Shown here: in pieces, positions 1-8,209 of the stretch | Layout: each line of letters begins with the position of its first letter | Position numbering within the stretch: position 1 is the stretch's first letter | Assembly (NCBI GenBank): GCA_002279765.1 | Contig: NCCR01000009.1 | Span: 1 to 46,355, forward strand | Length of the DNA: 46,355 bases | Source of the DNA: Verrucomicrobia bacterium 12-59-8 | GTDB taxonomy: Bacteria; Verrucomicrobiota; Verrucomicrobiae; Verrucomicrobiales; Verrucomicrobiaceae | Direction of reading: 5' to 3' | Notes under the pieces: model-generated | Told to the model about the DNA's origin: nothing | The model's input: only the letters and a program-made list of their open reading frames with translations | The model's database searches: none | Position numbers and translations under genes: made by a program

Positions 1-793
1 ACGCATGCTCAAAGAGGCCCACGCCGTTCCAGTCCAGCAGCTTGCCGGAGAAGAGCGGGTTTTCCTCATTGCCACGCGCACCCCCGTGCAGCGCCGCCTG
101 CTCATAGCTCGATGAGTTCTTGATGCTGGCGATCGCCGCATCAGGAATGTACACCATCGGCTTGTAAACAGGCGAGCCGTTCTTGCTCGTCACAATGATG
201 GAGCGCCCGCCGAGGCGGCGCCACTGCGGGATCGCATTGGTGATGCCCGAAGGCGTCAGCGTGTCCAGCGCATTGAGGGAGGCGAGGGTCTTGCGGCCGT
301 TGGGGTAGATGGTGTTGCCCACGCCCTGCAGCTTGAGCGCCATCTTCATGTCATTCATGCGGCGGCGGCCCAGCTTTTCGCGCAGAGCCAGCAGCACGGC
401 GGACTTCACGCCACCGCCACCCGCCATGAACTTGAGCTGCTTCTTGGTAAACTTGAAGGCGTCGCGCCAGAAGTCCACCACGCAGCCGAAGGTCTTGAAG
501 TCCACGCTGGACTCATTGCCGCGCAGAGGCTGCTCGCCACGCGCACCGGGGCCGCGCGGCTGGCTCATGACGGTGAATTTGACCTCGTCACCCGCATGCG
601 CGTTGCTGAGGTCTTTGCGAACGATGAAGGGCTTGCCGCTGCCTTCGCCGCCCTCAAACATCGCAAAGTCATCCACCGAGCGCGCACCCTTGCGGAGCTG
701 CTGGGAATAAACCTTGGCGACGACGGACGGATCAGCCGCCACGGCGGCTGCGAGTGTGGAAACAATGGATTCAGTGTTGTAAGAGGTGTCCAT
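1..793 (-). CDS. Phage major capsid protein, N4-gp56/DUF4043-like (3' end outside window)
   Basis: The reading frame opens at an ATG (complement of 791-793) and runs off the window after about 264 residues without a stop. The N-terminal half has a Gly-rich stretch, then GEQPLRGNES and a following WRDAFKFTKKQLKFMA segment, which match by recall the pattern of N4 gp56-type (DUF4043) capsid proteins: a GDETLEGNE-like motif followed by a segment rich in aromatic and basic residues. The protein would form the icosahedral shell of a tailed phage. The gene upstream in the same direction (898-1947) looks like a scaffold, the usual neighbour of a capsid gene. Shorter frames on both strands inside this stretch are shadows. 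The family assignment comes from remembered motifs, not a search. Confidence 0.65.
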   Translation of the reverse strand, partial: MDTSYNTESIVSTLAAAVAADPSVVAKVYSQQLRKGARSVDDFAMFEGGEGSGKPFIVRKDLSNAHAGDEVKFTVMSQPRGPGARGEQPLRGNESSVDFKTFGCVVDFWRDAFKFTKKQLKFMAGGGGVKSAVLLALREKLGRRRMNDMKMALKLQGVGNTIYPNGRKTLASLNALDTLTPSGITNAIPQWRRLGGRSIIVTSKNGSPVYKPMVYIPDAAIASIKNSSSYEQAALHGGARGNEENPLFSGKLLDWNGVGLFEHA

Positions 794-897
794 AGGAATG
801 TCTCAGATAAGAGATGTGTTTGTCTGTCTTGTATGTTTCTAACGTTGTTGTTTGAAGTGGTAGAAAGTAGCCGGAACTAATATTCAGTGACACGGAT

Positions 898-1947
898 TTA
901 GCGGGCCTGATGGCGTGACTGCCTTGAGGTCAGATGATCCAGACTTTGAATGAAAGCGTCCTGCTGCTCGGGTGTCAGCTTGTCGAGTTCTGCCAGCGCC
1001 GTCTGGGGAGACAGCGATCCGGCGGAGAACCCGGGGCCGACGGGTGAACCGGGGAGCCGCACCGATTGTCTCGGCACGGGCGGTATCTGGGAGTGGCCTC
1101 TCGCGTGACTTGGGCTCTGCGCCGCGCGTCCCGTGAAATACTTGTCCATCACCCGCTGGCCGATCTTCTCGGGCCAGTCAGGCAAAGTTAGGATTGGGTC
1201 GTTTTTGGCCTCTGCAAGTAAAATCTCATCATCGCAGAAAGGCAGGAAGCTCGAGTCCGGATCCGTGATCATGCTGCCGTACTCTTCCATCGCCCGCGCA
1301 TGGCTTTCCGACTGGTCGCTCATCCACGACTGCGCCACCACCGCCTGCTCGCGCCGCGCCTCGCGCAGTTCCATCTTCACATCCGTCATCTCCTCCAGCA
1401 GGTCCGTTGCCGCCGGGTCATACGACTCCTTGGCCTCACGGTACTGCTGCTGCAGATACGCCAGATGGTTTTCCAGATCCGCCACCTGAGGCTGCGCGGA
1501 CGCTTCTTCATCAGGATGATTGTAGGCAGGCTCAGACACCGCCGCCGCCACCGCCGGTGGCAGCGCCGAAATGCCAAACACCTCCGCAAACGCATCCGCC
1601 GGGGCCGTGCCGCCGCGAATGAGATCCAGCGCCTGCACCGTGCGCGCACGGTCCTCCGGCTTCAGCGCCTTGATGGACACGCGGGAGGGGCCGCCCTCGG
1701 GGCCGCCCGTCTGCTTCGTCAGCGCCGCATGCACCCGCTCCGGGTCGCCGCTCTCAAAATCCGCCACCTCCGCATCCGTCATTTTGGTGATGTCCGCGCT
1801 CTCCAGCACCTCGTCTGGCAGCGCGGCCGAGACCGCCCCTTCACCCCGCGCCTCCGCCACAGTGGCCACCGCAGCATCCAGCGCTTCCAGGGTTGCCCCG
1901 GCCGGGACATCGGCAAATCCAGAACTGTCAATCGTGTCATCTGTCAT
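898..1947 (-). CDS. Phage scaffold-like acidic protein
   Basis: This 349-residue protein is acidic and Ala/Glu-rich in its N-terminal half. It has a predicted helical/coiled-coil stretch around residues 150-215 (LENHLAYLQQQYREAKESYD), and a Pro/Ser/Gly-rich linker before a short helical tail (LDKLTPEQQDAFIQSLDHL). No enzyme motif is visible. Acidic, coiled-coil composition directly upstream of a capsid gene is typical of phage scaffolding or capsid-assembly proteins, so that role is inferred from context. The start is the ATG at 1945-1947. About 105 bp separate it from the capsid gene. No portal or terminase gene lies further upstream in the window, so the module appears to end here. Confidence 0.5.
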   Translation of the reverse strand: MTDDTIDSSGFADVPAGATLEALDAAVATVAEARGEGAVSAALPDEVLESADITKMTDAEVADFESGDPERVHAALTKQTGGPEGGPSRVSIKALKPEDRARTVQALDLIRGGTAPADAFAEVFGISALPPAVAAAVSEPAYNHPDEEASAQPQVADLENHLAYLQQQYREAKESYDPAATDLLEEMTDVKMELREARREQAVVAQSWMSDQSESHARAMEEYGSMITDPDSSFLPFCDDEILLAEAKNDPILTLPDWPEKIGQRVMDKYFTGRAAQSPSHARGHSQIPPVPRQSVRLPGSPVGPGFSAGSLSPQTALAELDKLTPEQQDAFIQSLDHLTSRQSRHQAR

Positions 1948-2304
1948 GTTGGTGTGTGGTAGTATATGGTATTTGGAACAAAAATTCAGCCTTCAGGTTT
2001 CAGTGTCCCGGCCTGCATGGCCCCGTCTCCAGGGAAGGTCTGCGGCTCATGTTCCTCATGCAGTGGTCAGGCATCTTGTTAAAGAGACTTGGGTCGTTTT
2101 TTCAGGAGTCAAGCAATGAGACAAACTTTTTTTTCAAAGCAGTTCATAGCAGGGGATGTCACTATCGGGAGTGGCGCATAAAACGGATTTATGCGCTGGG
2201 AGGGATAGCCGCTTTCCTGATCAGAGCGCCTTGGTCGAAAGTGAATGTCATGCTAACTGTCAAGCTTCTGCGGCCTCCCACCCCCATCTTCCAGAAGCAG
2301 GCCG
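1948..2304. other. Intergenic region at the edge of the phage module
   Basis: This 357-bp stretch separates the phage-type genes from the chromosomal YihY gene. I see no convincing gene in it. It is less GC-rich than its surroundings, with poly-T/A runs near 2098-2135, and it contains a perfect 9-bp inverted repeat at 2174-2196. It is a candidate for the prophage boundary, but no second attachment-site copy can be seen in this window. Confidence 0.5.
2174..2196. repeat. Perfect inverted repeat (9-bp arms, 5-nt loop)
   Basis: GCGCATAAA and TTTATGCGC flank the loop ACGGA. No U-run follows on either strand, so a classical intrinsic terminator is unlikely. It could be an operator, a phage attachment or resolution site, or a rho-assisted termination hairpin downstream of the YihY gene. 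Confidence 0.5.
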
Positions 2305-3213
2305 TCAAGGCTTGTGCTGCCGCGAAAGACAGCGACGTTCCACCACCTCAAGGGACTCTCCGTCCACCACAACGCACTGCCAGAGCCAGGTGATCTGGCC
2401 GCCGAAGATGCCGATCATGGACACGACCCATGCCCAGATCACGGCTGCGATGATTCCGCCCAGCGAACCGTAAACAAAATTGTAACGCGCCAGGACCTGG
2501 ACGTAACCTAGGAACACCGGTTTGGCGATGACAAAGGCAAGCGACGCCACGGAGGCACCGACCCACGCCGCGCGCCAGCCAGGACGTTTTGCAGGGACGA
2601 AGCGGTAAGTCAGCAGAAAGCCGAGCAGCAGCAGCAGAGTCGGGGCGACGCCTCGAAGGAGGGCCAGGAGAAACTCGCCGCCCACTGGCAGAATGCCCAC
2701 CGTGGCCTGGATCACCCGGAGCAGTGTGGAGGAGCCGAGTGCCAGGCCGAAGATAACGCCAAGGCTCAGCAGCATGATGAGGCGCACCTTCATCTGCCGC
2801 AGATAACTCCGGTGGTTTGTTCCTTGGAATGCTATGTTGAGCGCTTTGGTCAAAGCTCCAAAGACCAGTGTGCCAGTCCAGATCATGGGCAGGAAAAACA
2901 ACAATCCCACACCGCCGCCTTCCAGTGTTTCCTTGACGACGGCCTCGATTGCCACGCGCCCTTTCGGCAGGAAATCGCCGAGAAGAGCGGTGACTTTCAG
3001 AACAGCCCATTGAGGATCGATGAAGTACGACGCCACAGAACCAGCGGCGAGCAGCAGGGGGAAGATTGAAAGCAAACTGTAATAGGCGATGGCCGCAGCC
3101 CAGGAGGGGCCGTTATTGCGAAGGAATGCGCGGCCGCCAACGGCAAGCAGCCGCGCAAAAAAGAGCCACTGTTCCGGCTTAAACCAATGGAGGAAGGAGT
3201 GTCTTGATCTCAT
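2305..3213 (-). CDS. YihY/BrkB family inner-membrane protein
   Basis: About 302 residues with six hydrophobic segments. The family's recurrent motifs are present: an N-terminal NNGPSWAAAIAYYSLLSIFPLL segment (shown here only as a marker of the family start), a central FLPMIWTGTLVFGAL helix, and a C-terminal YGSLGGIIAAVIWAW followed by FGGQITW. The family is widespread, poorly characterised and once annotated as ribonuclease BN; a transport or envelope role is generally assumed. The frame can start at a TTG at 3217-3219, but the ATG at 3211-3213 is preferred. It is the last gene of the minus-strand series phosphoketolase, DUF2254, PRC-barrel, YihY, with 74 bp to the PRC-barrel gene. No palindrome of the island type lies directly upstream. 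Confidence 0.85.
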   Translation of the reverse strand: MRSRHSFLHWFKPEQWLFFARLLAVGGRAFLRNNGPSWAAAIAYYSLLSIFPLLLAAGSVASYFIDPQWAVLKVTALLGDFLPKGRVAIEAVVKETLEGGGVGLLFFLPMIWTGTLVFGALTKALNIAFQGTNHRSYLRQMKVRLIMLLSLGVIFGLALGSSTLLRVIQATVGILPVGGEFLLALLRGVAPTLLLLLGFLLTYRFVPAKRPGWRAAWVGASVASLAFVIAKPVFLGYVQVLARYNFVYGSLGGIIAAVIWAWVVSMIGIFGGQITWLWQCVVVDGESLEVVERRCLSRQHKP

Positions 3214-3287
3214 CAGCAAATATTAGGGGCGTGTGATGAGTCGTGGGACTGATGGACTTGTGCCCGGCCAGACTGCGGATGGTCATG

Positions 3288-4055
3288 TTATTTGGAGAAG
3301 ACTTTTTCATCTTCGTGCGCCCAGTAGCCGTCGCTTCCGTAATGCCGGAACAGACCGCTCTCGAAGTCGCGCGTGATGAGGGCGTCATCTGTGTACTCGG
3401 GCGAGGCTTTGATGGCGTCGCGCGAGAGTTTGACGAACACCTTCTGCTCACTCCAGCTCACGCGCTCGATCCACATCGGTGATACCAGCACCTTCCTGCC
3501 CGGCCACCAGTTGCGAGTGTCCACAATGAGGTAGCGGATGGCCCAGCTCTGGTCATCGATGATGAAGTCCTCCACATGCCCGATCTCGCCGTCAGTCGCC
3601 TGGATGTGGTGCCCCGTCACTGCGTCCGTGCTGCGCAGATGCGGGTCCCACGATTTTTCGGGTTCCTCCGGCGCTTTCCATTCATCGGGATCACGCACCA
3701 GATAGGGATAGGCGCCCCACATCATCGGACCGCCCCAGTACATGGGCCAGCCATAGTAGCCATGGTAGTCCACCTCAAACTGACGTGAGACAGGCTTGTC
3801 GCTGTCCAGGGACGGACTGTCCTTGATCTGCTGCTGGGTCAGATTGACCGCGATGGCTTTTTCTTCCTTGATGGCTCCGACCAGCCCATACGGCGAGATC
3901 AAAACCTGCCTGCCGGTGAGCCAGCCGCCGGTGTCCGCCACCAGGTAGCGGACTGTCCAGTGCTGGTCATCAAAATAAAATTCACGCACCGCGCCGATAT
4001 CGCCATCGAGGCTGCTCAGCTTGAATCCTTTGAGGGTGTTTGCTTTGAGTAACAT
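3288..4055 (-). CDS. Double PRC-barrel domain stress protein (copy 1)
   Basis: The 255 residues contain two PRC-barrel-like repeats: residues about 1-75 (SLDGDIGAVREFYFDDQHW, then VRYLVADTGGWL) and about 145-215 (ATDGEIGHVEDFIIDDQSWA, then IRYLIVDTRNWWPGRKVLVS). A Tyr/Trp/Gly/Pro-rich linker (HGYYGWPMYWGGP) joins them. PRC-barrels are beta-barrels known from the photosynthetic reaction-centre H subunit and from RNA-processing factors. Stand-alone tandem forms are common in stress islands and have no established activity. A close paralogue with the same architecture lies at 25773-26516. The ATG at 4053-4055 has no clear Shine-Dalgarno site. Confidence 0.85.
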   Translation of the reverse strand: MLLKANTLKGFKLSSLDGDIGAVREFYFDDQHWTVRYLVADTGGWLTGRQVLISPYGLVGAIKEEKAIAVNLTQQQIKDSPSLDSDKPVSRQFEVDYHGYYGWPMYWGGPMMWGAYPYLVRDPDEWKAPEEPEKSWDPHLRSTDAVTGHHIQATDGEIGHVEDFIIDDQSWAIRYLIVDTRNWWPGRKVLVSPMWIERVSWSEQKVFVKLSRDAIKASPEYTDDALITRDFESGLFRHYGSDGYWAHEDEKVFSK

Positions 4056-4344
4056 AAGGGTTGGTAGGTTTGAGGGTTGGAGAAAAGGTGAAGCGCACGC
4101 GCCGTATGGCCTGCTTTCACGCTCTATGGTTAGAACGTGGCACGCGGGCTATTTGACCGTGAGGTTGTTGAAAACTTGAAGCGCCCCGTTTCATAGGCGA
4201 TCTCGGCGGGCTATCCCTGCGGGCGAGCTCACGATCAGCAGGTTCTTCACCTCCAGCACCCCGCGCGTTCCTCCATGGAAAGCAGCGCACTCAAGGATCC
4301 TCCTCGGCATCACCCTGCGTGGCCGTCATCTTCTCCATCCTCGT
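4056..4344 (-). pseudogene. Possible BON-domain gene remnant
   Basis: There is no intact gene in these 289 bp. On the minus strand, around 4190-4285, one frame reads TRGVLEVKNLLIVSSPAG and then stops. This resembles the closing segment of BON domains (a GVxxVKNLLxV motif), which are common in osmotic and envelope stress proteins. Upstream parts fall in other frames and contain stops, so any original gene is eroded. The match is short and made by eye, so this call is tentative. Confidence 0.3.
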
Positions 4345-5676
4345 TCAAGGGCTCAGCCTGGAAAGATTTGTGCGCGCCATGGCGAAGCCGGACAAGGCAT
4401 AGCGTTCGTCAAAGCTCCCGCGCTCATGCTGGGATTGCAGGCTCCGCTCCGCCAGCTCCGCGATGTGCTGCGCCTGCTGGCTGAGCACTCGGCGCTGCGC
4501 TGCGCTGTCGGCAAAACTCCCGATCGTGTGCAGCGCCCCGAGCATCCTCAGCATCATGACCAGGTTGCCGGCCGCACTTTCGCGGATCTGGTCAAAGGAC
4601 TCGGCAACGAGCCCCGCAAACGTCGGCCCGAGGGCCAGCACTCTCAGCTCACCGTCTTCATACCGGAAGGACGAAGGCATGTCCCGCGTCGCCAGCCGTG
4701 AGAGGATCGCCGTCAGGTAGTCCACGCACATCACCGCCGTGGTCGTGTCATTGATCCCGGGCGAAAGCGCCCGCAGCGCCATGTCCACCAGCTGCCGGAT
4801 GCCGAAGCCGCAGTCCTGCTCCACCGTGCGGTGCCGGTCGATGCCAAACGCATTCTGCAGATCGCTGCGGACGATGTCATCCGGCATCACATCCTGGGCG
4901 ATCGACACCAGCGGCGTGCCCTCCACCACAAACGAGCCAATGCCGCGCTCCATCCGCACCACGGTCTTCTGCTCCCGCGCCACACGCAGCAGCGCGCCAT
5001 CGTCCAGGCCCTGGATGTAGCCGCTCCTCGGCGCAGGCAGGGTCTGCCATTTTCGTTCCAGCGCGGCCTCCTCCTGCTCCTGCGGTTTCCCCTCGCTCTC
5101 GCCCAGCTTTTCCGGAAACAGCCGCTCGATGGCCCCCAGCGTCTCCGCAGAAACCGAGGCGATGATGCTCGAAGCCTGGATCGACGTGGCGATGTGATGG
5201 ATGAAAAAAATGAGCACCCCGATGCCGCCGATCGCAAACAACACCGCCATCGTCACCGCGAGGCTCGGCACAAACTCGTTCAAGTCACCGCCGCGAATCG
5301 TCCGCAGCACGACCAGACAATAGGTGAAAATGCCGGCAAACAATCCAAGCACCACCTGGGTGACACGATCCCGCACGAAGTTGCGCAGGATGCGTGAAGT
5401 GTACTGGCTGGAGGCCAGGGTAAGCGTCACCAGAATCATGGAAAAAGTGACTCCCACCACAGTCATCATGGAGCCCGCGATGGTGGAGAGTATCCCTCGC
5501 GCGCCATCCGCACTCGCACCAAAGACGCGAGGCCAACGTGCGAGCACAGTTTCCAGTCCGCTCGAATCAAGCTCGATCAGCGAAATGGCAAGCACCATGC
5601 TGAGAACGACCATCAGCGATGGAAGAAACCAGAAACTATCACGCAGCCTGCTCCAGAATCTCTTCAGTCTGTTCAT
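4345..5676 (-). CDS. DUF2254 family membrane protein
   Basis: About 443 residues. Four hydrophobic segments lie in the first 180 residues (for example FWFLPSLMVVLSMVLAISLIE, MMTVVGVTFSMILVTLTLAS and LAVTMAVLFAIGGIGVLIFF). A soluble C-terminal half follows, containing the family signature ALRALSPGINDTTTAV and the preceding HRTVEQDCGFGIRQLVDMA. DUF2254 proteins are predicted inner-membrane proteins of unknown function. I chose the ATG at 5674-5676 because an AGGTGG Shine-Dalgarno sequence precedes it at good spacing; the longer frame would need a TTG. It follows the phosphoketolase stop by 30 bp and is probably co-transcribed with it. Confidence 0.85.
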   Translation of the reverse strand: MNRLKRFWSRLRDSFWFLPSLMVVLSMVLAISLIELDSSGLETVLARWPRVFGASADGARGILSTIAGSMMTVVGVTFSMILVTLTLASSQYTSRILRNFVRDRVTQVVLGLFAGIFTYCLVVLRTIRGGDLNEFVPSLAVTMAVLFAIGGIGVLIFFIHHIATSIQASSIIASVSAETLGAIERLFPEKLGESEGKPQEQEEAALERKWQTLPAPRSGYIQGLDDGALLRVAREQKTVVRMERGIGSFVVEGTPLVSIAQDVMPDDIVRSDLQNAFGIDRHRTVEQDCGFGIRQLVDMALRALSPGINDTTTAVMCVDYLTAILSRLATRDMPSSFRYEDGELRVLALGPTFAGLVAESFDQIRESAAGNLVMMLRMLGALHTIGSFADSAAQRRVLSQQAQHIAELAERSLQSQHERGSFDERYALSGFAMARTNLSRLSP

Positions 5677-5706
5677 CCATCCACCTTTCACCTGAATACG
5701 CCCCAA

Positions 5707-8076
5707 TCAAGATACAACGCCCCACTTCCAGTCACGGATCTCTGGCATGTCTTCACCGTTGGTGTCGATGTACAGCTTGTGTTCGATGAGCTTGGCCTTG
5801 AGATGCTCCTTCAATGCGAGGCCCTTTTCACCCGTCTGCGGCAGGCGGTCGATGGTGTCCATGACGAGGTGATAGCGATCTAGATCATTGAGCACGGTCA
5901 TGTCGAAGGGCGTCGTGATAGTTCCCTCTTCCTTGTAGCCGCGAACATGAATTTTATCGTGGTTCGTACGGCGGTAGGTCAGCCGGTGAATAAGCCATGG
6001 GTAGGCGTGGAAGGCAAAGATGACATGCTTGTCCTTGGTGAACAGCGCATCAAATGCCTCATCACTCAATCCATGCGGATGCTCGCTCTGCGGCTGCAGT
6101 TTCATGAGATCGACCACATTGACCACGCGGATTTTCAGCTCGGGCAGATTCTCCCGCAGGATGGAGACGGCGGCAAGTGTCTCCAGCGTTGGCACATCTC
6201 CGCAGCAGGCCATGACGACATCAGGCTCCCCACCTGCGTCATTGCTGGCCCAGTGCCAGATGCCGATGCCTTCGGCGCAATGTTTGGCGGCGGCGTCCAT
6301 GCCGAGCCATTGCGGTGCGGGGTGTTTGCCGGCAATGACCACATTGACGTAATGTCGGCTACGCAGGCAGTGATCCATCACTGACAGCAGACAGTTCGCA
6401 TCCGGCGGCAGATAGACGCGCACGACGGAGGCCTTCTTGTTGACGACATGGTCGATGAAGCCGGGGTCCTGATGCGTGAAACCATTGTGATCCTGACGCC
6501 ACACATGCGAGGCCAGCAGGTAGTTCAATGAAGCAATCGGCTTTCGCCATGGTAGCCCCGCCGTGACCTTCAGCCACTTGGCGTGCTGATTGAACATCGA
6601 ATCGACGATGTGAATGAACGCCTCGTAGCAGTTGAAGACACCGTGTCGTCCGGTCAGCAGGTAACCTTCCAGCCAGCCTTCGCACTGGTGCTCGCTCAGC
6701 ATTTCCATCACCCGTCCAGCTGGCGCGAGCCATTGGTCATTGGATTCAGTCGCGGCATCCCACTGACGTTCGGTGGTTTCAAAGAGGGCCTCGCGTCCGT
6801 TCGACAAGGTTTCATCAGGACCAAAGACACGGAAGTTTTTCTGGTCGTCATTAACCTCCGTCAAATCGCGCAGAAAGCGCCCAAGCACATGGGTGTCGCC
6901 AATGCCTTGCACGCCAGGTGATGCCACCTCCACCGCGTAGTCACGGAAGTCCGGCATCTTCAAATCGCGCAGCAGCAGCCCGCCGTTGGCATGAGGGTTC
7001 GCCCCCATGCGACGCGCACCTTTCGGGGCAAGATCGGCGATCTCTGCCTTCAGTTTGCCCTGTTCATCAAAGAGTTCTTCGGGTCGATAGCTGCGCAGCC
7101 AGTCTTCCAATTGTTGTAGCTGCTCAGGATGCCCCGCTGGATGCAGCGGCACCTGATGGGCGCGAAACGTCCCTTCCACTTGCAGCCCGGCCACCCATTT
7201 TGGCCCCGTCCAGCCCTTCGGTGAATTGAGCACGATCATCGGCCAGCGCGGACGTGTCTGACTGCCACGCTCGCGGGCTTCGAGCTGGATGCGTTTGATC
7301 TCCGTTACTACAGCATCAAGCGTCGTCGCCATCATTTGATGCATCGCATCGTTGTCGTCCTGATAATCCACGAAATAGGGCGTCCAGCCATAGCCTCTCA
7401 TCAGTTGATCCAGCTCTTCACGTGTGATGCGGGCGAGCACCGTGGGATTGGAAATTTTGTAGCCATTGAGATGCAGGATCGGCAGCACAGCGCCGTCCCT
7501 CGCTGCATCCAGGAACTTGTTGGAATGCCACGCGGTGGCCAGCGGTCCGGTTTCCGCTTCGCCGTCACCCACCACGCACGCGACAATGAGGTCCGGATTG
7601 TCAAACACCGCGCCAAAGGAATGGCTCAGCGAATAGCCCAGTTCACCGCCTTCATGGATCGAGCCTGGGGTTTCCGGCGATGCATGACTCGGAATGCCGC
7701 CGGGAAACGAGAACTGAAGGAAGAGCTTTTGCAGTCCCGCTTCATCCTGGCTGATGTCTGGATAGACCTCGCTGTAAGTGCCTTCGAGGTAGGTGTTCCC
7801 GACAACCGCCGGGCCTCCATGCCCAGGGCCGGAGACATAGATCATGTCGAGGTCATTCTCTTTGATTACCCGGTTCAGATGCGCATAAATAAAATTCTGC
7901 CCAGGCGTGGTGCCCCAATGTCCCAGCAGCATGTGCTTGATGTCCGCCAGCACGAGCGGACGCTTGAGCAAAGGATTGTCGAACAGAAATATCTGGCCAA
8001 CCGAGAGGTAGTTCGCAGCACGCCAATACGCGTCGATGCGCTGAAGGTGTTCAGTAGAAAGAGTCGTCATTTTCAT
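5707..8076 (-). CDS. xfp: Xylulose-5-phosphate/fructose-6-phosphate phosphoketolase
   Basis: This thiamine-diphosphate enzyme cleaves xylulose 5-phosphate (and often fructose 6-phosphate) with phosphate to acetyl phosphate plus glyceraldehyde 3-phosphate (or erythrose 4-phosphate). From the ATG at 8074-8076 the protein has 789 residues, normal for the family. Visible motifs are GPGHGGPA (83-90), the phosphoketolase signature [10 protein letters not shown] (139-148) and the cofactor-binding [10 protein letters not shown] (170-179). Homology continues to the C-terminus. A TTG at 8116-8118 is an alternative start that adds 14 residues. The palindrome at 8148-8165 lies 71 nt upstream of the ATG (29 nt from the TTG). 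Acetate kinase, the consumer of acetyl phosphate, is encoded at 26608-27774 under another copy of the same motif. Confidence 0.95.
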   Translation of the reverse strand: MKMTTLSTEHLQRIDAYWRAANYLSVGQIFLFDNPLLKRPLVLADIKHMLLGHWGTTPGQNFIYAHLNRVIKENDLDMIYVSGPGHGGPAVVGNTYLEGTYSEVYPDISQDEAGLQKLFLQFSFPGGIPSHASPETPGSIHEGGELGYSLSHSFGAVFDNPDLIVACVVGDGEAETGPLATAWHSNKFLDAARDGAVLPILHLNGYKISNPTVLARITREELDQLMRGYGWTPYFVDYQDDNDAMHQMMATTLDAVVTEIKRIQLEARERGSQTRPRWPMIVLNSPKGWTGPKWVAGLQVEGTFRAHQVPLHPAGHPEQLQQLEDWLRSYRPEELFDEQGKLKAEIADLAPKGARRMGANPHANGGLLLRDLKMPDFRDYAVEVASPGVQGIGDTHVLGRFLRDLTEVNDDQKNFRVFGPDETLSNGREALFETTERQWDAATESNDQWLAPAGRVMEMLSEHQCEGWLEGYLLTGRHGVFNCYEAFIHIVDSMFNQHAKWLKVTAGLPWRKPIASLNYLLASHVWRQDHNGFTHQDPGFIDHVVNKKASVVRVYLPPDANCLLSVMDHCLRSRHYVNVVIAGKHPAPQWLGMDAAAKHCAEGIGIWHWASNDAGGEPDVVMACCGDVPTLETLAAVSILRENLPELKIRVVNVVDLMKLQPQSEHPHGLSDEAFDALFTKDKHVIFAFHAYPWLIHRLTYRRTNHDKIHVRGYKEEGTITTPFDMTVLNDLDRYHLVMDTIDRLPQTGEKGLALKEHLKAKLIEHKLYIDTNGEDMPEIRDWKWGVVS

Positions 8077-8147
8077 GGGCAGCGTCAGGTCGCCATCTCC
8101 ACACAGGGGATGTGCCAAATGCCTAAAGCCTGCCTATCCCCGTGAAA

Positions 8148-8165
8148 ATGGGGTGTAACCCTACC
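8148..8165 (-). promoter_or_regulatory. Island palindrome, site 1 (phosphoketolase operon)
   Basis: On the plus strand the site is ATGGGGTGTAACCCTACC; read toward the gene it is GGTAGGGTTACACCCCAT. A -10-like TTTAGGCAT follows about 22 nt downstream in the minus direction. It is a member of the 14-copy set with a 5-nt gap between the G4 and C3/C4 blocks. Confidence 0.75.
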
Positions 8166-8181
8166 GGCAGGGCAAGGAGGC

Positions 8182-8199
8182 TTGACGCGATGCCGTCAA
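8182..8199. repeat. Short inverted repeat between Cu-ATPase and phosphoketolase promoter
   Basis: TTGACG and CGTCAA flank CGATGC. The repeat lies just past the Cu-ATPase stop codon and upstream of the phosphoketolase site. No U-run follows, so it is at best a weak or factor-dependent terminator. Confidence 0.35.
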
Positions 8200-8209
8200 A
8201 CCCATGCAA

